Notes: generated by a model from the sequence alone, not told the origin. Positions 7,435 to 15,801 are shown, counted from the first letter of the stretch. The stretch: 42,551 bases of DNA from Rossellomorea vietnamensis (GCF_008180415.1 NZ_VTEI01000001.1:386509-429059), one strand, 5' to 3'. Translations and numbers: made by a program.

Positions 7435-8499
7435 CTATTTACCCGCCGTTAACTCTCTATAGAAATGATCAAACTGCTCCAGGTCCATTTGCTGTGCAGC
7501 ATCGGATAATGCTACAGCCGGATCTGGGTGAACTTCTGCCATCACGCCGTCAGCTCCGATTGCCAGTGCAGCTTTTGCTGCAGGCAGCAATAAATCACGC
7601 CGGCCGGTTGAATGGGTGACATCGACAAATACAGGAAGATGCGTTTCTTGTTTCAAAATAGGTACTGCTGAGATATCAAGGGTGTTCCTTGTAGCCCGTT
7701 CATACGTCCGGATCCCTCGTTCGCAAAGAATGATATCTCCGTTTCCTTGGGAAATGATATATTCTGCAGCATTCATGAATTCCTCAAGAGTTGCCGATAG
7801 TCCCCTTTTCAAAAGGACAGGCTTCCTTGCAGATCCAGCCGCTTTCAGCAATTCAAAGTTTTGCATATTGCGGGCACCGATTTGGATGATATCCACATAG
7901 TCACATGCCGACTCAATATCGGCCGGATTGACAATTTCACTGACCACTGCAAGGTTGAACTCGTCAGCCGCCTTCCTCAAAATTTTCAAACCTTCCATAC
8001 CTAAGCCTTGGAAATCATATGGAGAAGTACGTGGTTTAAAGGCTCCTCCGCGGATAAGGTTTAGCCCCTTCCCTTTGATCGACTTGGCAACTTCTGTAAC
8101 CTGTTCATACGATTCCACCGCACAAGGCCCGAAAATGAAGTGAGGATTTCCATCACCAATTTCCTCGCCTTTTACATTGACAATGGTATCTGATGGCTTT
8201 TTCTTCCTGGAAACCAACAGTTCTTTTCGATGGTTGTCCTGAAGCAGGTCAAGTCCGGCTTTGAAAACCTCTTTAAAAATATGTTCGATCGTCGTGTTGT
8301 CAAAAGGTCCCTGATTTTGGTCAATGATATAGTTGAGCATATCTCTTTCACGAACAGGATCGAAACGATTCATCCCCTGTCTTTCTTTTACCCTTCCAAT
8401 TTCCTGGACAAGGCGGGCGCGTTCATTGATATTTTCCAACAGCTTCAAGTTTATATCATCGACTTGGCTTCTTAGCTGATCGAGTTCTTTATTACTCAC
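7435..8499 (-). CDS. aroA: Bifunctional chorismate mutase / DAHP synthase AroA(G)
   Basis: First enzyme of the shikimate pathway (phosphoenolpyruvate plus erythrose-4-phosphate) fused to an AroQ-type chorismate mutase, which also acts as the feedback sensor. 354 residues. The mutase part spans about 1-85 ([31 protein letters not shown]); the type I-beta DAHP synthase follows from about 100 ([58 protein letters not shown]). The longest frame begins with a GTG at 8520; the GTG at 8499, giving (M)SNKELDQL, matches the family start and has GAGAGG upstream, so I use it. Same order with ccpA as in B. subtilis. Confidence 0.95.
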   Translation of the reverse strand: MSNKELDQLRSQVDDINLKLLENINERARLVQEIGRVKERQGMNRFDPVRERDMLNYIIDQNQGPFDNTTIEHIFKEVFKAGLDLLQDNHRKELLVSRKKKPSDTIVNVKGEEIGDGNPHFIFGPCAVESYEQVTEVAKSIKGKGLNLIRGGAFKPRTSPYDFQGLGMEGLKILRKAADEFNLAVVSEIVNPADIESACDYVDIIQIGARNMQNFELLKAAGSARKPVLLKRGLSATLEEFMNAAEYIISQGNGDIILCERGIRTYERATRNTLDISAVPILKQETHLPVFVDVTHSTGRRDLLLPAAKAALAIGADGVMAEVHPDPAVALSDAAQQMDLEQFDHFYRELTAGK

Positions 8500-8875
8500 A
8501 ACCCAACATCCTCTCTGCACTGGCTTCCTTTTTATTTCAATTGGCTGTTCTTGTATAGGCTATTGCTCTCGTGATGATCCGGTTTCCCCATCCTGGTTAT
8601 AATTAATTCTTGCATATGAAGAAGCTGCAAAGTCTAAGAAAAGAATTATAAATTCCTACACTTCGTACTTTTTCCCTAAAAGTATGATACATTTTTTATA
8701 ATAGGATTTATTATAATGGAATGTAAAGTAAAAGTCACGGAAAACACTTTATCCTTTCAACGCATTCACGCGTTAAAGTATTATCTAGTGTTTTTTTATG
8801 AAATTAAATTCGTCTGCAAAGAAGCTGAAAGCAAAAATTGAACTCAGTGAAATAGATTAAAGTGGGTGTTGCATT
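8500..8875. other. Divergent intergenic region aroA / FtsA-like gene
   Basis: About 375 bp, AT-rich, with two TATAAT words near 8697 and 8713 but no convincing -35. A small near-palindrome GAATTATAAATTC lies near 8643. No RNA gene or riboswitch was recognised. The downstream gene start has GTGGGTG as a mediocre ribosome binding site. Confidence 0.4.
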
Positions 8876-11026
8876 ATGCCGGATAAAAAGAAAATATTCG
8901 CATTGGATATCGGTACCAGGTCTGTGGTGGGAATCATCCTGATAGAAAATGAAAACAAACAATTTGAGGTTATTGATATTCTCTCACAAGAGCATAAAGA
9001 ACGTGCGATGCTGGATGGACAGATTCATGATGTACCTGCTGTTGCTTCTGTCATTTCCTCCATTAAAACAGAAATGGAGAAGAAACATGGGCCTCTTCAG
9101 AAAGTGTGTGTAGCTGCAGCGGGGAGGGCTTTAAAAACCGAGACCGCCAGTGCTTCCATCTCCATCACAGGAAAGCCTCTGCTGACGCAGGAAGACGTGC
9201 TTCATCTAGAGCTTAGTGCTGTACAGCAAGCCCAGGCAATAGCCGCGCACGACGGAGACCAAACCTATCATTACTACTGTGTTGGGTACTCTGTCCTCTA
9301 TTATAAGCTCGATGGTGAGGAAATCGGCAGCCTGGTCGATCAGCAAGGAGACCAGGCATCAGTGGACATCATTTCTACCTTCCTGCCTAAAGTGGTGGTT
9401 GAGTCCCTGTTGGCCGCATTGAACAGGGCCGGATTGGAAATGGAAGCCTTGACACTCGAGCCTATTGCCGCCATTAATGTTCTCATTCCCGCATCTATGC
9501 GCAGGTTGAATGTCGCACTTGTCGATATCGGGGCTGGTACATCCGACATCGCATTGACTGATATGGGAACGATTATCGCATTTGGAATGGTTCCCACAGC
9601 CGGAGATGAAATTACAGAGGCCATCAGTGATGCTCTTCTCCTGGACTTTCCTCTTGCTGAAGAGGCTAAAAGAGAACTGATTAACCAAGAAACCATAACT
9701 GTTTCTGATATTCTTGGATTTGAAACAGAGATTTCTCGTGAAGAAGTCGTTACTCAGATATCTCCAGCCATTGATCACCTGGCTCAAGAAATCAAAACGG
9801 AAATCCTTAAGCTTAATAACGGAAAACCGCCTAAAGCAGTTATGCTGGTCGGCGGCGGAAGCTTGACACCCGAACTTCCTGAGAGGCTGGCTTCTGCCCT
9901 TGAGCTTCCCCTTAACCGGGTGGCCGTGCGTGGAACGGACGCTATCCAGGACTTGCAAATTATCGACAAAGTGTCAAATGGCCCTGAACTTGTCACCCCA
10001 ATAGGAATCGCGATAGCTGCCAAAAAAGCACCTGTCCAATACGTGACCGCCTATGTGAATGAACAGCCGATAAGATTGTTTGAAGTAAAAGAACTGACCA
10101 TCGGAGACTGCCTGCTTGCAGCTGGTTTAAAAATAAATAAATTGTACGGCAAGCCGGGAATGGCAATGATTGTGTCTGTAAATGGACAGTCCATTACTCT
10201 TCCGGGAAAACATGGAAAAGCTCCTGCCTTATTGAAAAACGGGCAAAAAAGCAGCATCGATTCCCCTATTCAAAATGGAGATCGAATCACCGTGATTCAA
10301 GGCGAAAACGGAGAAGAGCCAGTCATTAAGATTTCTGACTTAATAGAGACGCAGCCTGAAATTACTTTAACCATTAATCAAAAGGACTTCTCCTTCCCAA
10401 TGAACCTGATGGTCAACGGGAAACCATCTTCGTTGGATAAATTTGTTCAGGACAGAGACACAATCGAGGTTGAACCCCTTCCTTCAGCAGAGTCGGTTTT
10501 GAAACGGACTGGACACGAAGAGCTTACCAGGCATCTTAGAACATTCCATGTTACCATCAATGAGAAAGAAACCTTCATTCCGGCCTTCTCCGGCAGGATG
10601 ACAGTCAACGGAAGGGAAGCACGACTGTCGACAATCATCAAAAGCGGGGATGTCATTGAAGTATCAAATCCTGAAATGCCCACCTTAAAAATGGTCACAG
10701 AGAAAAAACAAATGAATCTCAGTCACAGGATTACCGTATTCTTTAATGATAAAGAGCTGGAACTTTCCAAAGAAGCTGCTGAAGTGTTTCGCAGTGGAGA
10801 AAAGCTTGCAGAAGACAGCTTGATTCAAACAGGGGACAAATTGACGTCCATTGCGAAAGAAGCCGGATCATTTATCTTTCAGGATCTCTTCAGACATATT
10901 GAAATCGAGATGCCTTCCAACGCTGGAGGTAAATTTCTTCTTATGAAAAATGGCGAAGAAACCACTTTTTATGAAAGCATACAGACCGGTGATAAACTTG
11001 AAATCCGCTGGCCGTTATCTGTTTAA
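8876..11026 (+). CDS. FtsA/PilM-like actin-fold ATPase with C-terminal beta-grasp-like repeats
   Basis: 716 residues, far longer than true FtsA (about 420). Residues 1-385 are an actin/Hsp70-type ATPase of the FtsA/PilM group: phosphate-1 loop DIGTRSVVG (11-19), phosphate-2 DIGAGTSDIA (217-226), adenosine motif VGGGSLTPELPERL (325-338). From about 390 the protein is a series of similar beta-rich modules, each ending in a pattern like NGxxxxLxxxIxxGDxIxV (for example VNGQSITL...IQNGDRITV, VNGKPSSLDKFVQDRDTIEV, VNGREARLSTIIKSGDVIEV, IQTGDKLEIRW), resembling ubiquitin-like/ThiS-type beta-grasp folds. No amphipathic membrane-targeting tail as in FtsA is evident at the very C-terminus. Convergent with ytxJ. 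Role unknown: scaffold or cell-envelope assembly is a guess. Confidence 0.75.
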   Translation: MPDKKKIFALDIGTRSVVGIILIENENKQFEVIDILSQEHKERAMLDGQIHDVPAVASVISSIKTEMEKKHGPLQKVCVAAAGRALKTETASASISITGKPLLTQEDVLHLELSAVQQAQAIAAHDGDQTYHYYCVGYSVLYYKLDGEEIGSLVDQQGDQASVDIISTFLPKVVVESLLAALNRAGLEMEALTLEPIAAINVLIPASMRRLNVALVDIGAGTSDIALTDMGTIIAFGMVPTAGDEITEAISDALLLDFPLAEEAKRELINQETITVSDILGFETEISREEVVTQISPAIDHLAQEIKTEILKLNNGKPPKAVMLVGGGSLTPELPERLASALELPLNRVAVRGTDAIQDLQIIDKVSNGPELVTPIGIAIAAKKAPVQYVTAYVNEQPIRLFEVKELTIGDCLLAAGLKINKLYGKPGMAMIVSVNGQSITLPGKHGKAPALLKNGQKSSIDSPIQNGDRITVIQGENGEEPVIKISDLIETQPEITLTINQKDFSFPMNLMVNGKPSSLDKFVQDRDTIEVEPLPSAESVLKRTGHEELTRHLRTFHVTINEKETFIPAFSGRMTVNGREARLSTIIKSGDVIEVSNPEMPTLKMVTEKKQMNLSHRITVFFNDKELELSKEAAEVFRSGEKLAEDSLIQTGDKLTSIAKEAGSFIFQDLFRHIEIEMPSNAGGKFLLMKNGEETTFYESIQTGDKLEIRWPLSV

Positions 11027-11033
11027 TAACAAA

Positions 11034-11068
11034 AGAGACTGAAGGGTATGTCCCTCAGTCTCTTTTTG
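11034..11068 (+). terminator. Bidirectional terminator between the FtsA-like gene and ytxJ
   Basis: AGAGACTGAaGGG-tatg-TCCCTCAGTCTCT is followed by TTTTT on the forward strand; the minus strand has TTTT after the same stem. Both flanking genes end within 10 bp. Confidence 0.9.
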
Positions 11069-11069
11069 C

Positions 11070-11384
11070 TTAAACACTTGCCAATTCTTTGCTGGTAATT
11101 TTCCAGTGCGATTGGTTCCAAACCGGCTTACCGTTTTTAAACAGGAAAGCTTGCGGGGACTCATGTTTAATGCCGAAGGTCTCAGCAATATGGTTGGATA
11201 GATCCCTTGAGTCCTGTACAGCTAAATAATAGGCTTCCTGCTCGCCCGTATCATTGGCAAACTTTTGGTATTCATCAAAGGCACTGCCGCTGATGGGACA
11301 GGTTAAGCTGTGCTTCATAAAAAAGAACTTATCTTTCTCCTCTACAAGCTGGTTGAACTCTTCAATGGTATCAATCTTTTTCAC
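11070..11384 (-). CDS. ytxJ: Bacillithiol-system thioredoxin-like protein YtxJ
   Basis: 104 residues. The thioredoxin-like fold carries KHSLTCPISGSAF with a single active-site cysteine, typical of the monothiol bacilliredoxin-like YtxJ family, thought to act in thiol redox homeostasis. I chose the GTG at 11384, preceded by AAAGGAG at 8-nt spacing; the frame is open 18 codons further upstream but without a ribosome binding site and without family similarity. Last gene of the SigB-type ytxGHJ operon; a hairpin separates it from ytxH. Confidence 0.9.
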   Translation of the reverse strand: MKKIDTIEEFNQLVEEKDKFFFMKHSLTCPISGSAFDEYQKFANDTGEQEAYYLAVQDSRDLSNHIAETFGIKHESPQAFLFKNGKPVWNQSHWKITSKELASV

Positions 11385-11407
11385 TATTCCCGCTCCTTTC
11401 AAAAGAA

Positions 11408-11436
11408 GGCGGTGAGGCTGTTCCGCCTGCACCGCC
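11408..11436 (-). promoter_or_regulatory. Intercistronic hairpin ytxH-ytxJ
   Basis: On the minus strand GGCGGTG-C-AGGC pairs with GCCT-CACCGCC around a 6-nt loop, followed by TTCTTTT and then the ytxJ ribosome binding site. It could attenuate transcription or protect the upstream message, making ytxJ less expressed than ytxGH. Confidence 0.6.
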
Positions 11437-11443
11437 ATCCATG

Positions 11444-11956
11444 TTATTGTTTGATTGTCTGCTCTGTATCATCAAATGCTTTTTTCGTTTCTTCAAGCTT
11501 TTGATTGAGCTCTTGGGCATCATTTTGTTCAGTTTCAACCGGAAGCTGTTCTTCGCCTGTCACTTCACTGCTATCTTCATTCTTACCTGATTTCACTTTA
11601 TTAACCAGGTTAGTGGACTGTTCTTGTACAGTCTTTGTAATTCCTGAAGTTTTTTCTTTTGCTGCTGAAGCAAGTTCATTGCCCCGCTCCATAGCTGTTT
11701 CTCTCCACTGGCCGCTTTTTTCTTTTAACGTGCCAGCATGTGTGTTTAGATCATCACGAAGTTCTTTTCCGGATTTCGGAGCAAGGAATAGAGCTGTCGC
11801 TGCTCCTACAATTCCGCCAATTAAGGAACCAATCAAGAAATCCTTGGCATTGATGCTGCCTTCGTGAGTAGCGTTATTGTTATTATTATTTGTTCCGCCG
11901 TTTGGGTGGCCATGGCTCACCTGGTTCTTGTATACATCATTTTGTTGAGTCATCAT
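11444..11956 (-). CDS. ytxH: YtxH-family general stress protein
   Basis: 170 residues. A hydrophilic N-terminus with a run of six asparagines (residues 23-28) leads into the YtxH signature SINAKDFLIGSLIGGIVGAATALFLAPKSGKELR (shown in part by its glycine-rich transmembrane helix at about 39-57), followed by a long charged, helix-forming tail (ELNQKLEETKKAFD). Membrane anchored; function unknown. Two ATGs are adjacent; GGGAGG is 5 nt from the first and 8 nt from the second (11953), which may be the true start. Located 23 bp after ytxG in the SigB-type operon. Confidence 0.9.
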   Translation of the reverse strand: MMTQQNDVYKNQVSHGHPNGGTNNNNNNATHEGSINAKDFLIGSLIGGIVGAATALFLAPKSGKELRDDLNTHAGTLKEKSGQWRETAMERGNELASAAKEKTSGITKTVQEQSTNLVNKVKSGKNEDSSEVTGEEQLPVETEQNDAQELNQKLEETKKAFDDTEQTIKQ

Positions 11957-11979
11957 AACATCCTCCCTGGAATTTAATA

Positions 11980-12492
11980 TTAGTTCTGTCTTGCTCTGCG
12001 AATCATTTGTTCGCGTCTGTCAACCTCTGCAGATGCTCTCGCTTCTTCAGCTGCATAAGCATTTCTGGTGCCTTGATAAGGTTTTTCTTTCGTCTTCCAC
12101 TTATCGCGCAGCTCCATTGCCGCTTTTCCCCATTGAACAACCTGGGAGATTCTTTCTTGATTCTTCTCTAAATTTGTAGAAATTGAAGTGGTAACTTTTT
12201 TTACAGATGAATTTAACCCTTGAATTGAACTTCCCACATCTTTCACAGCATATACAACTGTGTTCAATTCTTCTGACTTCTGCTGGATGTCCTCTGCAAG
12301 CCTGTTGGTCTTATGTAGAAGATCAGCAGATTCCTTTGTTACTCCCTGCAGCTGTGTTTCCAAACCATCAAGGGTATGGGAGACACTATCTAAAGTCGTT
12401 TGTACCGACTTAAGGGTTTTTGTCAAACTAATGACTAATACTAAAAATGCAATGGCAATCACTGCGACACTCAAATATAAAATTATCTCCAT
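11980..12492 (-). CDS. ytxG: YtxG, DUF948 general stress membrane protein
   Basis: 170 residues. One N-terminal transmembrane helix (residues 3-25, [19 protein letters not shown]) is followed by a long coiled coil (about 28-120) typical of DUF948/methyl-accepting-like proteins and a basic tail ending [12 protein letters not shown]. The ATG has AGGAGG about 10 nt upstream. First gene of ytxGHJ, directly behind a SigB promoter at 12524-12549. In B. subtilis the operon belongs to the SigB general stress regulon. Molecular function unknown. Confidence 0.9.
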   Translation of the reverse strand: MEIILYLSVAVIAIAFLVLVISLTKTLKSVQTTLDSVSHTLDGLETQLQGVTKESADLLHKTNRLAEDIQQKSEELNTVVYAVKDVGSSIQGLNSSVKKVTTSISTNLEKNQERISQVVQWGKAAMELRDKWKTKEKPYQGTRNAYAAEEARASAEVDRREQMIRRARQN

Positions 12493-12523
12493 TTCATCAG
12501 CACCTCCTGTTTATAGCAATTCT

Positions 12524-12549
12524 TTACCCGGCACCGAGCGTCCTTAAAC
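12524..12549 (-). promoter_or_regulatory. SigB-type promoter of ytxGHJ
   Basis: Minus strand GTTTAA (12544-12549), 14-bp spacer, GGGTAA (12524-12529), one base from the SigB consensus GTTTAA-N12-15-GGGTAT. The predicted leader is about 25 nt. No comparable SigA promoter was seen in this gap for ytxG. Confidence 0.85.
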
Positions 12550-12783
12550 ACTAGTTTCTCCACCGGAACATGAATATCCTGCTAATTTCACAGATTATTA
12601 TTTCCCGATTTCGTTTTTCTAATTATTTTGTTTCGAGGTGCATGTCAGAAAATTTGTTACCTGCATAGGAATCTTTTTATAAAAAAACAGGTGTTTTCGG
12701 TTACAATATGAGTAGGCTCTAACACCCTCAGCCCTGTGAATTAGACAAGGCATAAGGAATATCCATTTAGGAGGAATACATAT

Positions 12784-13899
12784 ATGAAAGATCCTAGAAT
12801 TGAAAAGCTGGCCAAAAATTTGATTCAATACTCTGTACAGCTGCAAAAAGGTGAAAAGGTATTAATTGAAAATTTCGGCCTGCAGCGTGAACTGGTTACT
12901 GCATTGGTAAAGGAAGCCTATGCTGCGGGAGGATATCCCTTCGTGTCGCTGAAAGATCATGCAGTCGACCGCTCTCTATTGATCGGCGCCCAAGAGGAAC
13001 AGTATGAGATGATGGCTGAGTTTGAAGCCGGAGTCATGGATAAGATGGATGCCTATATCGGGCTTCGTTCTGGCGACAACATCAATGAACATGCCGATGT
13101 TCCGGATGAAAAGATGAAAATCCAGGGAAGCACTGTCGGTAAGAAAGTTCATCGCGAAATTCGTGTTCCCAAGAAAAAATGGGTGGTGCTGAGATACCCG
13201 AATGCATCGATGGCCCAGCTGGCGAAAATGAGTACAGAAGCGTTTGAGGACTTCTACTTTGATGTGTGCAACCTTGATTACGCGAAAATGGACAAAGCGA
13301 TGGACGGCCTGGTTGAATTGATGAATAAAACGGATAAAGTCCGTATTACAGGTGAAGGAACTGAACTTACTTTTTCCATCAAAGACATTCCCGCTGTGAA
13401 GTGTGCGGGCCGATTGAACATCCCGGACGGGGAAGTTTACACGGCTCCTGTAAAAGATTCAGTGAACGGTACCATTACTTATAACACACCGTCTCCTTAT
13501 CACGGCTTCACTTATGAGAACGTGAAACTGACTTTCGAAAACGGAAAGATTGTTTCGGCTGAAGCCAATGATACAGAAAGAATCAATAAAATTTTTGATA
13601 CGGACGAAGGCGCACGTTTCATAGGTGAATTTGCCATCGGGGTCAACCCTTATATCCTTCATCCGATGCAGGACATCCTGTTCGATGAAAAAATTGACGG
13701 CAGCTTCCACTTCACACCGGGAGAGTGCTATGAGCAGGCTTATAACGGCAACCACTCCAACATCCATTGGGATATGGTCATGATCCAAAGACCTGAGTAC
13801 GGCGGAGGAGAAATCTATTTCGATGATGTGCTGATCCGCAAGGACGGCCGCTTCACTCTTCCTGAGCTTGAGCAGCTTAATCCGGAAAACTTGAAATAG
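12784..13899 (+). CDS. ampS: M29-family metallo-aminopeptidase (AmpS/PepS-like)
   Basis: Cytoplasmic leucyl-type aminopeptidase using two metal ions. 371 residues, shorter than the about 410 of B. subtilis AmpS, so this is the compact subgroup. Family features: N-terminal KGEKVLIENFG, GTELTFSIKDIPAVKCAGRLNIPDGEVYTAPV, and the C-terminal metal-binding set GEFAIGVNP, HFTPGECY and NHSNIHWDMVM. The ATG has TTAGGAGGAATACATAT upstream, an optimal site. It diverges from ytxG and is followed by a 20-bp perfect-stem terminator. Confidence 0.88.
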   Translation: MKDPRIEKLAKNLIQYSVQLQKGEKVLIENFGLQRELVTALVKEAYAAGGYPFVSLKDHAVDRSLLIGAQEEQYEMMAEFEAGVMDKMDAYIGLRSGDNINEHADVPDEKMKIQGSTVGKKVHREIRVPKKKWVVLRYPNASMAQLAKMSTEAFEDFYFDVCNLDYAKMDKAMDGLVELMNKTDKVRITGEGTELTFSIKDIPAVKCAGRLNIPDGEVYTAPVKDSVNGTITYNTPSPYHGFTYENVKLTFENGKIVSAEANDTERINKIFDTDEGARFIGEFAIGVNPYILHPMQDILFDEKIDGSFHFTPGECYEQAYNGNHSNIHWDMVMIQRPEYGGGEIYFDDVLIRKDGRFTLPELEQLNPENLK

Positions 13900-13947
13900 G
13901 ATCGAAACTTTAAAAGAATTTTGAAGAAGCAATGATCAAAGAAGAGT

Positions 13948-13995
13948 AAAAACTAAGAGGGACTGCAAACAATAGTGCAGTCCCTCTTAGTTTTT
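13948..13995 (+). terminator. Bidirectional terminator after the aminopeptidase
   Basis: A perfect 20-bp stem from 13948-13967 pairs with 13975-13994 around an ACAATAG loop; runs of A and T at the ends let it work for the aminopeptidase gene and for the convergent lipoprotein gene. Confidence 0.95.
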
Positions 13996-14020
13996 CATTA
14001 AAGCCCTTTAGAAAATTTTT

Positions 14021-14536
14021 TCACTTATCCTCCACGTTAACCGTATGTTCCTCATAACTGTCAGTGTTCTTCAATATAATTGACCATTGATCTTCATCGG
14101 AATTATAAGAAATGGACTGTGCAGTTAAAATTTCATTTTCAAGAACAGTCTTAGATAATGCTCTATTTAAGGCCTCAGCTTCGGAAAGTGTGGCACCTTC
14201 TGGTGAAAAACTTGGAAGAACTTCTAATTTGCCAACAGCCGCTTGACCCGGGTATGAAGTGTCCATTCCGCCATCAAACCATATCTTCACTTGTTCTCCT
14301 ACTTTAACGTCTTTCGGTGCTTCACTTGCCCATACAGCATCATAATATTCTTCTATACCGCCATTTTCACTGTAGTCTTTAGCTTCTGTACTGACAACTA
14401 AAATCTGTTGTCCTTCCTTATCCATTACATATCCTGTTATCCCTGGTTCTCCGCCATCAGTATTACCAGTTTCATTACTGCATGCACTTAATAAAAAAAG
14501 CATAAACACCGTTGAATAAACGAATATCTTTCCCAT
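14021..14536 (-). CDS. Putative lipoprotein with DUF3221 domain
   Basis: 171 residues. A signal peptide with lipobox LSAC (Cys19) predicts a lipid-anchored extracellular protein. Residues 32-105 (GYVMDKEGQQILVVSTEAKDY ... VKIWFDGGMDTSYPGQA) fit the DUF3221/YobA-type beta-barrel domain, whose function is unknown. GGGAGGCGAGG precedes the ATG. It lies next to a decayed sigma-factor locus on the same strand, so it may be a relic of that envelope-stress locus. Confidence 0.75.
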   Translation of the reverse strand: MGKIFVYSTVFMLFLLSACSNETGNTDGGEPGITGYVMDKEGQQILVVSTEAKDYSENGGIEEYYDAVWASEAPKDVKVGEQVKIWFDGGMDTSYPGQAAVGKLEVLPSFSPEGATLSEAEALNRALSKTVLENEILTAQSISYNSDEDQWSIILKNTDSYEEHTVNVEDK

Positions 14537-14570
14537 TTGAGACCTCGCCTCCCTTGCTAGATGTGCGTAT

Positions 14571-14607
14571 TGAGCTGCTAGTAGTTTCTATAGCGGTTAG
14601 CAGCTCA
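14571..14607. repeat. Inverted repeat TGAGCTGCTA / TAGCAGCTCA
   Basis: Perfect 10-bp arms separated by 17 bp, between the DUF3221 gene (starting at 14536) and the DUF4871 remnant. No T-run follows, so an operator or remnant of an insertion end is as likely as a terminator. Confidence 0.6.
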
Positions 14608-14694
14608 ACACCCTGCCACTACTAGATTACCAGCGTCTATTCTAATCTGAAATATCTATTTAATAAACTCTAAAAAGTAAGAGATCCAATCAGT

Positions 14695-14925
14695 TTATTC
14701 CTCTATCTCATAAACCAGTACATCAAACAGCTCATCTCCATCGTACAACAGGAATGCCCATTCTCCTGGTTTCGGAATGGTGATTGCGCAAGGTACATAG
14801 GCATCAGCTCCATTTACCGCACTGCCTAGCTGCATGGTCCACTTCCACCCATTATCCAAGATAGGGTAAGCAGTTTGTGAACCTTCATGAACCCCTACCA
14901 CCGTTAAGTCTGAAGTTTTATTTCC
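14695..14925 (-). pseudogene. In-frame 3' remnant of a DUF4871 domain, cut off by a nonsense codon
   Basis: Directly in frame with the sigma-factor gene beyond its TAG. The reading runs GNKTSDLTVVGVHEGSQT ... GEWAFLLYDGDELFDVLVYEIEE, the second half of a DUF4871 domain. The first half (FDRGIIGNENKSGVIGIDMPSLTPQKWMWHL) is upstream of the stop. The family normally has W-G after W-M-W-H-L, so the TAG most simply derives from TGG by one substitution. No good start codon with a ribosome binding site exists for the remnant. Confidence 0.75.
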
Positions 14926-15609
14926 CTAAAGATGCCACATCCATTTTTGCGGTGTCAAACTCGGCATATCGATACCTATGACACCTGATTTATTCTCATT
15001 TCCAATAATTCCTCTATCAAAGTTGACCGCTTTCCTATCCCAGTCAATTTCTTCAAAGTCCTGCTGCTCTACAAAACCTGGGATATTTTCCGGCAGCTTT
15101 ATTCCTTGGGTTTTCAATCTTGTTTTTACCGTGTTGGAATTCAAGTTTAAAATATCGCCGATTTTCGCAATTGACAGCTCTTCATAATAATAAAGAATAA
15201 TGACTTCACGGTATTTTACCGGCAGCTTCAACACACTCTTAGAAAGTGTCTCTTCCTCACTGCGTTTGATTAACAGCATATCAGGCGGAGGATCGTTTGA
15301 TTTAAAGATGGTGAGAAGACTTGACTGAATAACTGTTTTTCGATAGGAAGCGCTTTTTAACATGTCCTTAGATTTATTAATGGTGATTCTGTATATCCAT
15401 GGTTTAAAGTCAAGGATTTCATAGAGCTTGTCGTAATGATGGCAGCAGACGACAAAAACGTCCTGAACACTATCTTCGGCTAATTTCCAGTCTTTAACGT
15501 AGTTATAAGCCATCTTTGTCAAATTTTCACCGTACCTATCCATAATAGCCTCGAGCCAAGCATCTTTTCTGGCAGGAAAATTAGAATCATTTTCTGTGAG
15601 ACTGGTCAA
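14926..15609 (-). CDS. ECF sigma factor fused to the first half of a DUF4871 domain (decayed)
   Basis: 227 residues. Residues 1-165 are an ECF sigma factor: region 2 (YVKDWKLAEDSVQDVFVVCCHHYD, FKPWIYRITINKSKDMLKS) and region 4 (LPVKYREVIILYYYEELSIAKIGDILNLNSNTVKTRL). After region 4 the sequence passes abruptly (about residue 170) into FVEQQDFEEIDWDRKAVNFDRGIIGNENKSGV, the start of a DUF4871 domain, and then stops at TAG. The usual anti-sigma gene is missing. I infer an internal deletion that fused sigma to the end of a downstream gene, plus a nonsense mutation. Start: TTG at 15609 with GGGGTGGG upstream. Activity doubtful. Confidence 0.7.
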   Translation of the reverse strand: MTSLTENDSNFPARKDAWLEAIMDRYGENLTKMAYNYVKDWKLAEDSVQDVFVVCCHHYDKLYEILDFKPWIYRITINKSKDMLKSASYRKTVIQSSLLTIFKSNDPPPDMLLIKRSEEETLSKSVLKLPVKYREVIILYYYEELSIAKIGDILNLNSNTVKTRLKTQGIKLPENIPGFVEQQDFEEIDWDRKAVNFDRGIIGNENKSGVIGIDMPSLTPQKWMWHL

Positions 15610-15693
15610 ATGGTTCCCACCCCGCTTTCTTCTTTACTGCTAAGACGATTCAGTTGCCAGAAGGTTTCATTATTTTATGAGAATTTTCTTTAT

Positions 15694-15740
15694 CGCTTTA
15701 AAGCACGAAGAGGGACTGTCCCTATTTACGCTTTAAAGCG
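15694..15740. repeat. Nested palindrome element, copy 1
   Basis: Outer arms CGCTTTAAAG / CTTTAAAGCG (perfect 10 bp) enclose a central AGGGAC-T-GTCCCT. A related copy lies at 32112-32167 (AAAGCAC-AAGAGGGAC-GTCCCTATT-CGC shared). Located between the sigma-factor start and the murC terminator. Confidence 0.75.
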
Positions 15741-15756
15741 TAAAAGCCCTAACACT

Positions 15757-15794
15757 AAAAAAGCTGCCAGCCCTTATGCAGGGCTGGCAGCTTA
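15757..15794 (-). terminator. Terminator of murC
   Basis: Minus strand AAGCTGCCAGCCCT ... AGGGCTGGCAGCTT followed by TTTTAG; arms of about 13 bp. Confidence 0.95.
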
Positions 15795-15801
15795 AAGAAA
15801 T

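Noticed and set aside
8876..11026. Calling this gene ftsA
   Set aside because: It is 300 residues too long, is outside the division cluster and lacks an FtsA membrane-targeting tail.
14021..14536. Anti-sigma factor for the adjacent ECF sigma gene
   Set aside because: It is a secreted lipoprotein with a DUF3221 domain, not a transmembrane anti-sigma protein with a zinc-binding helix.
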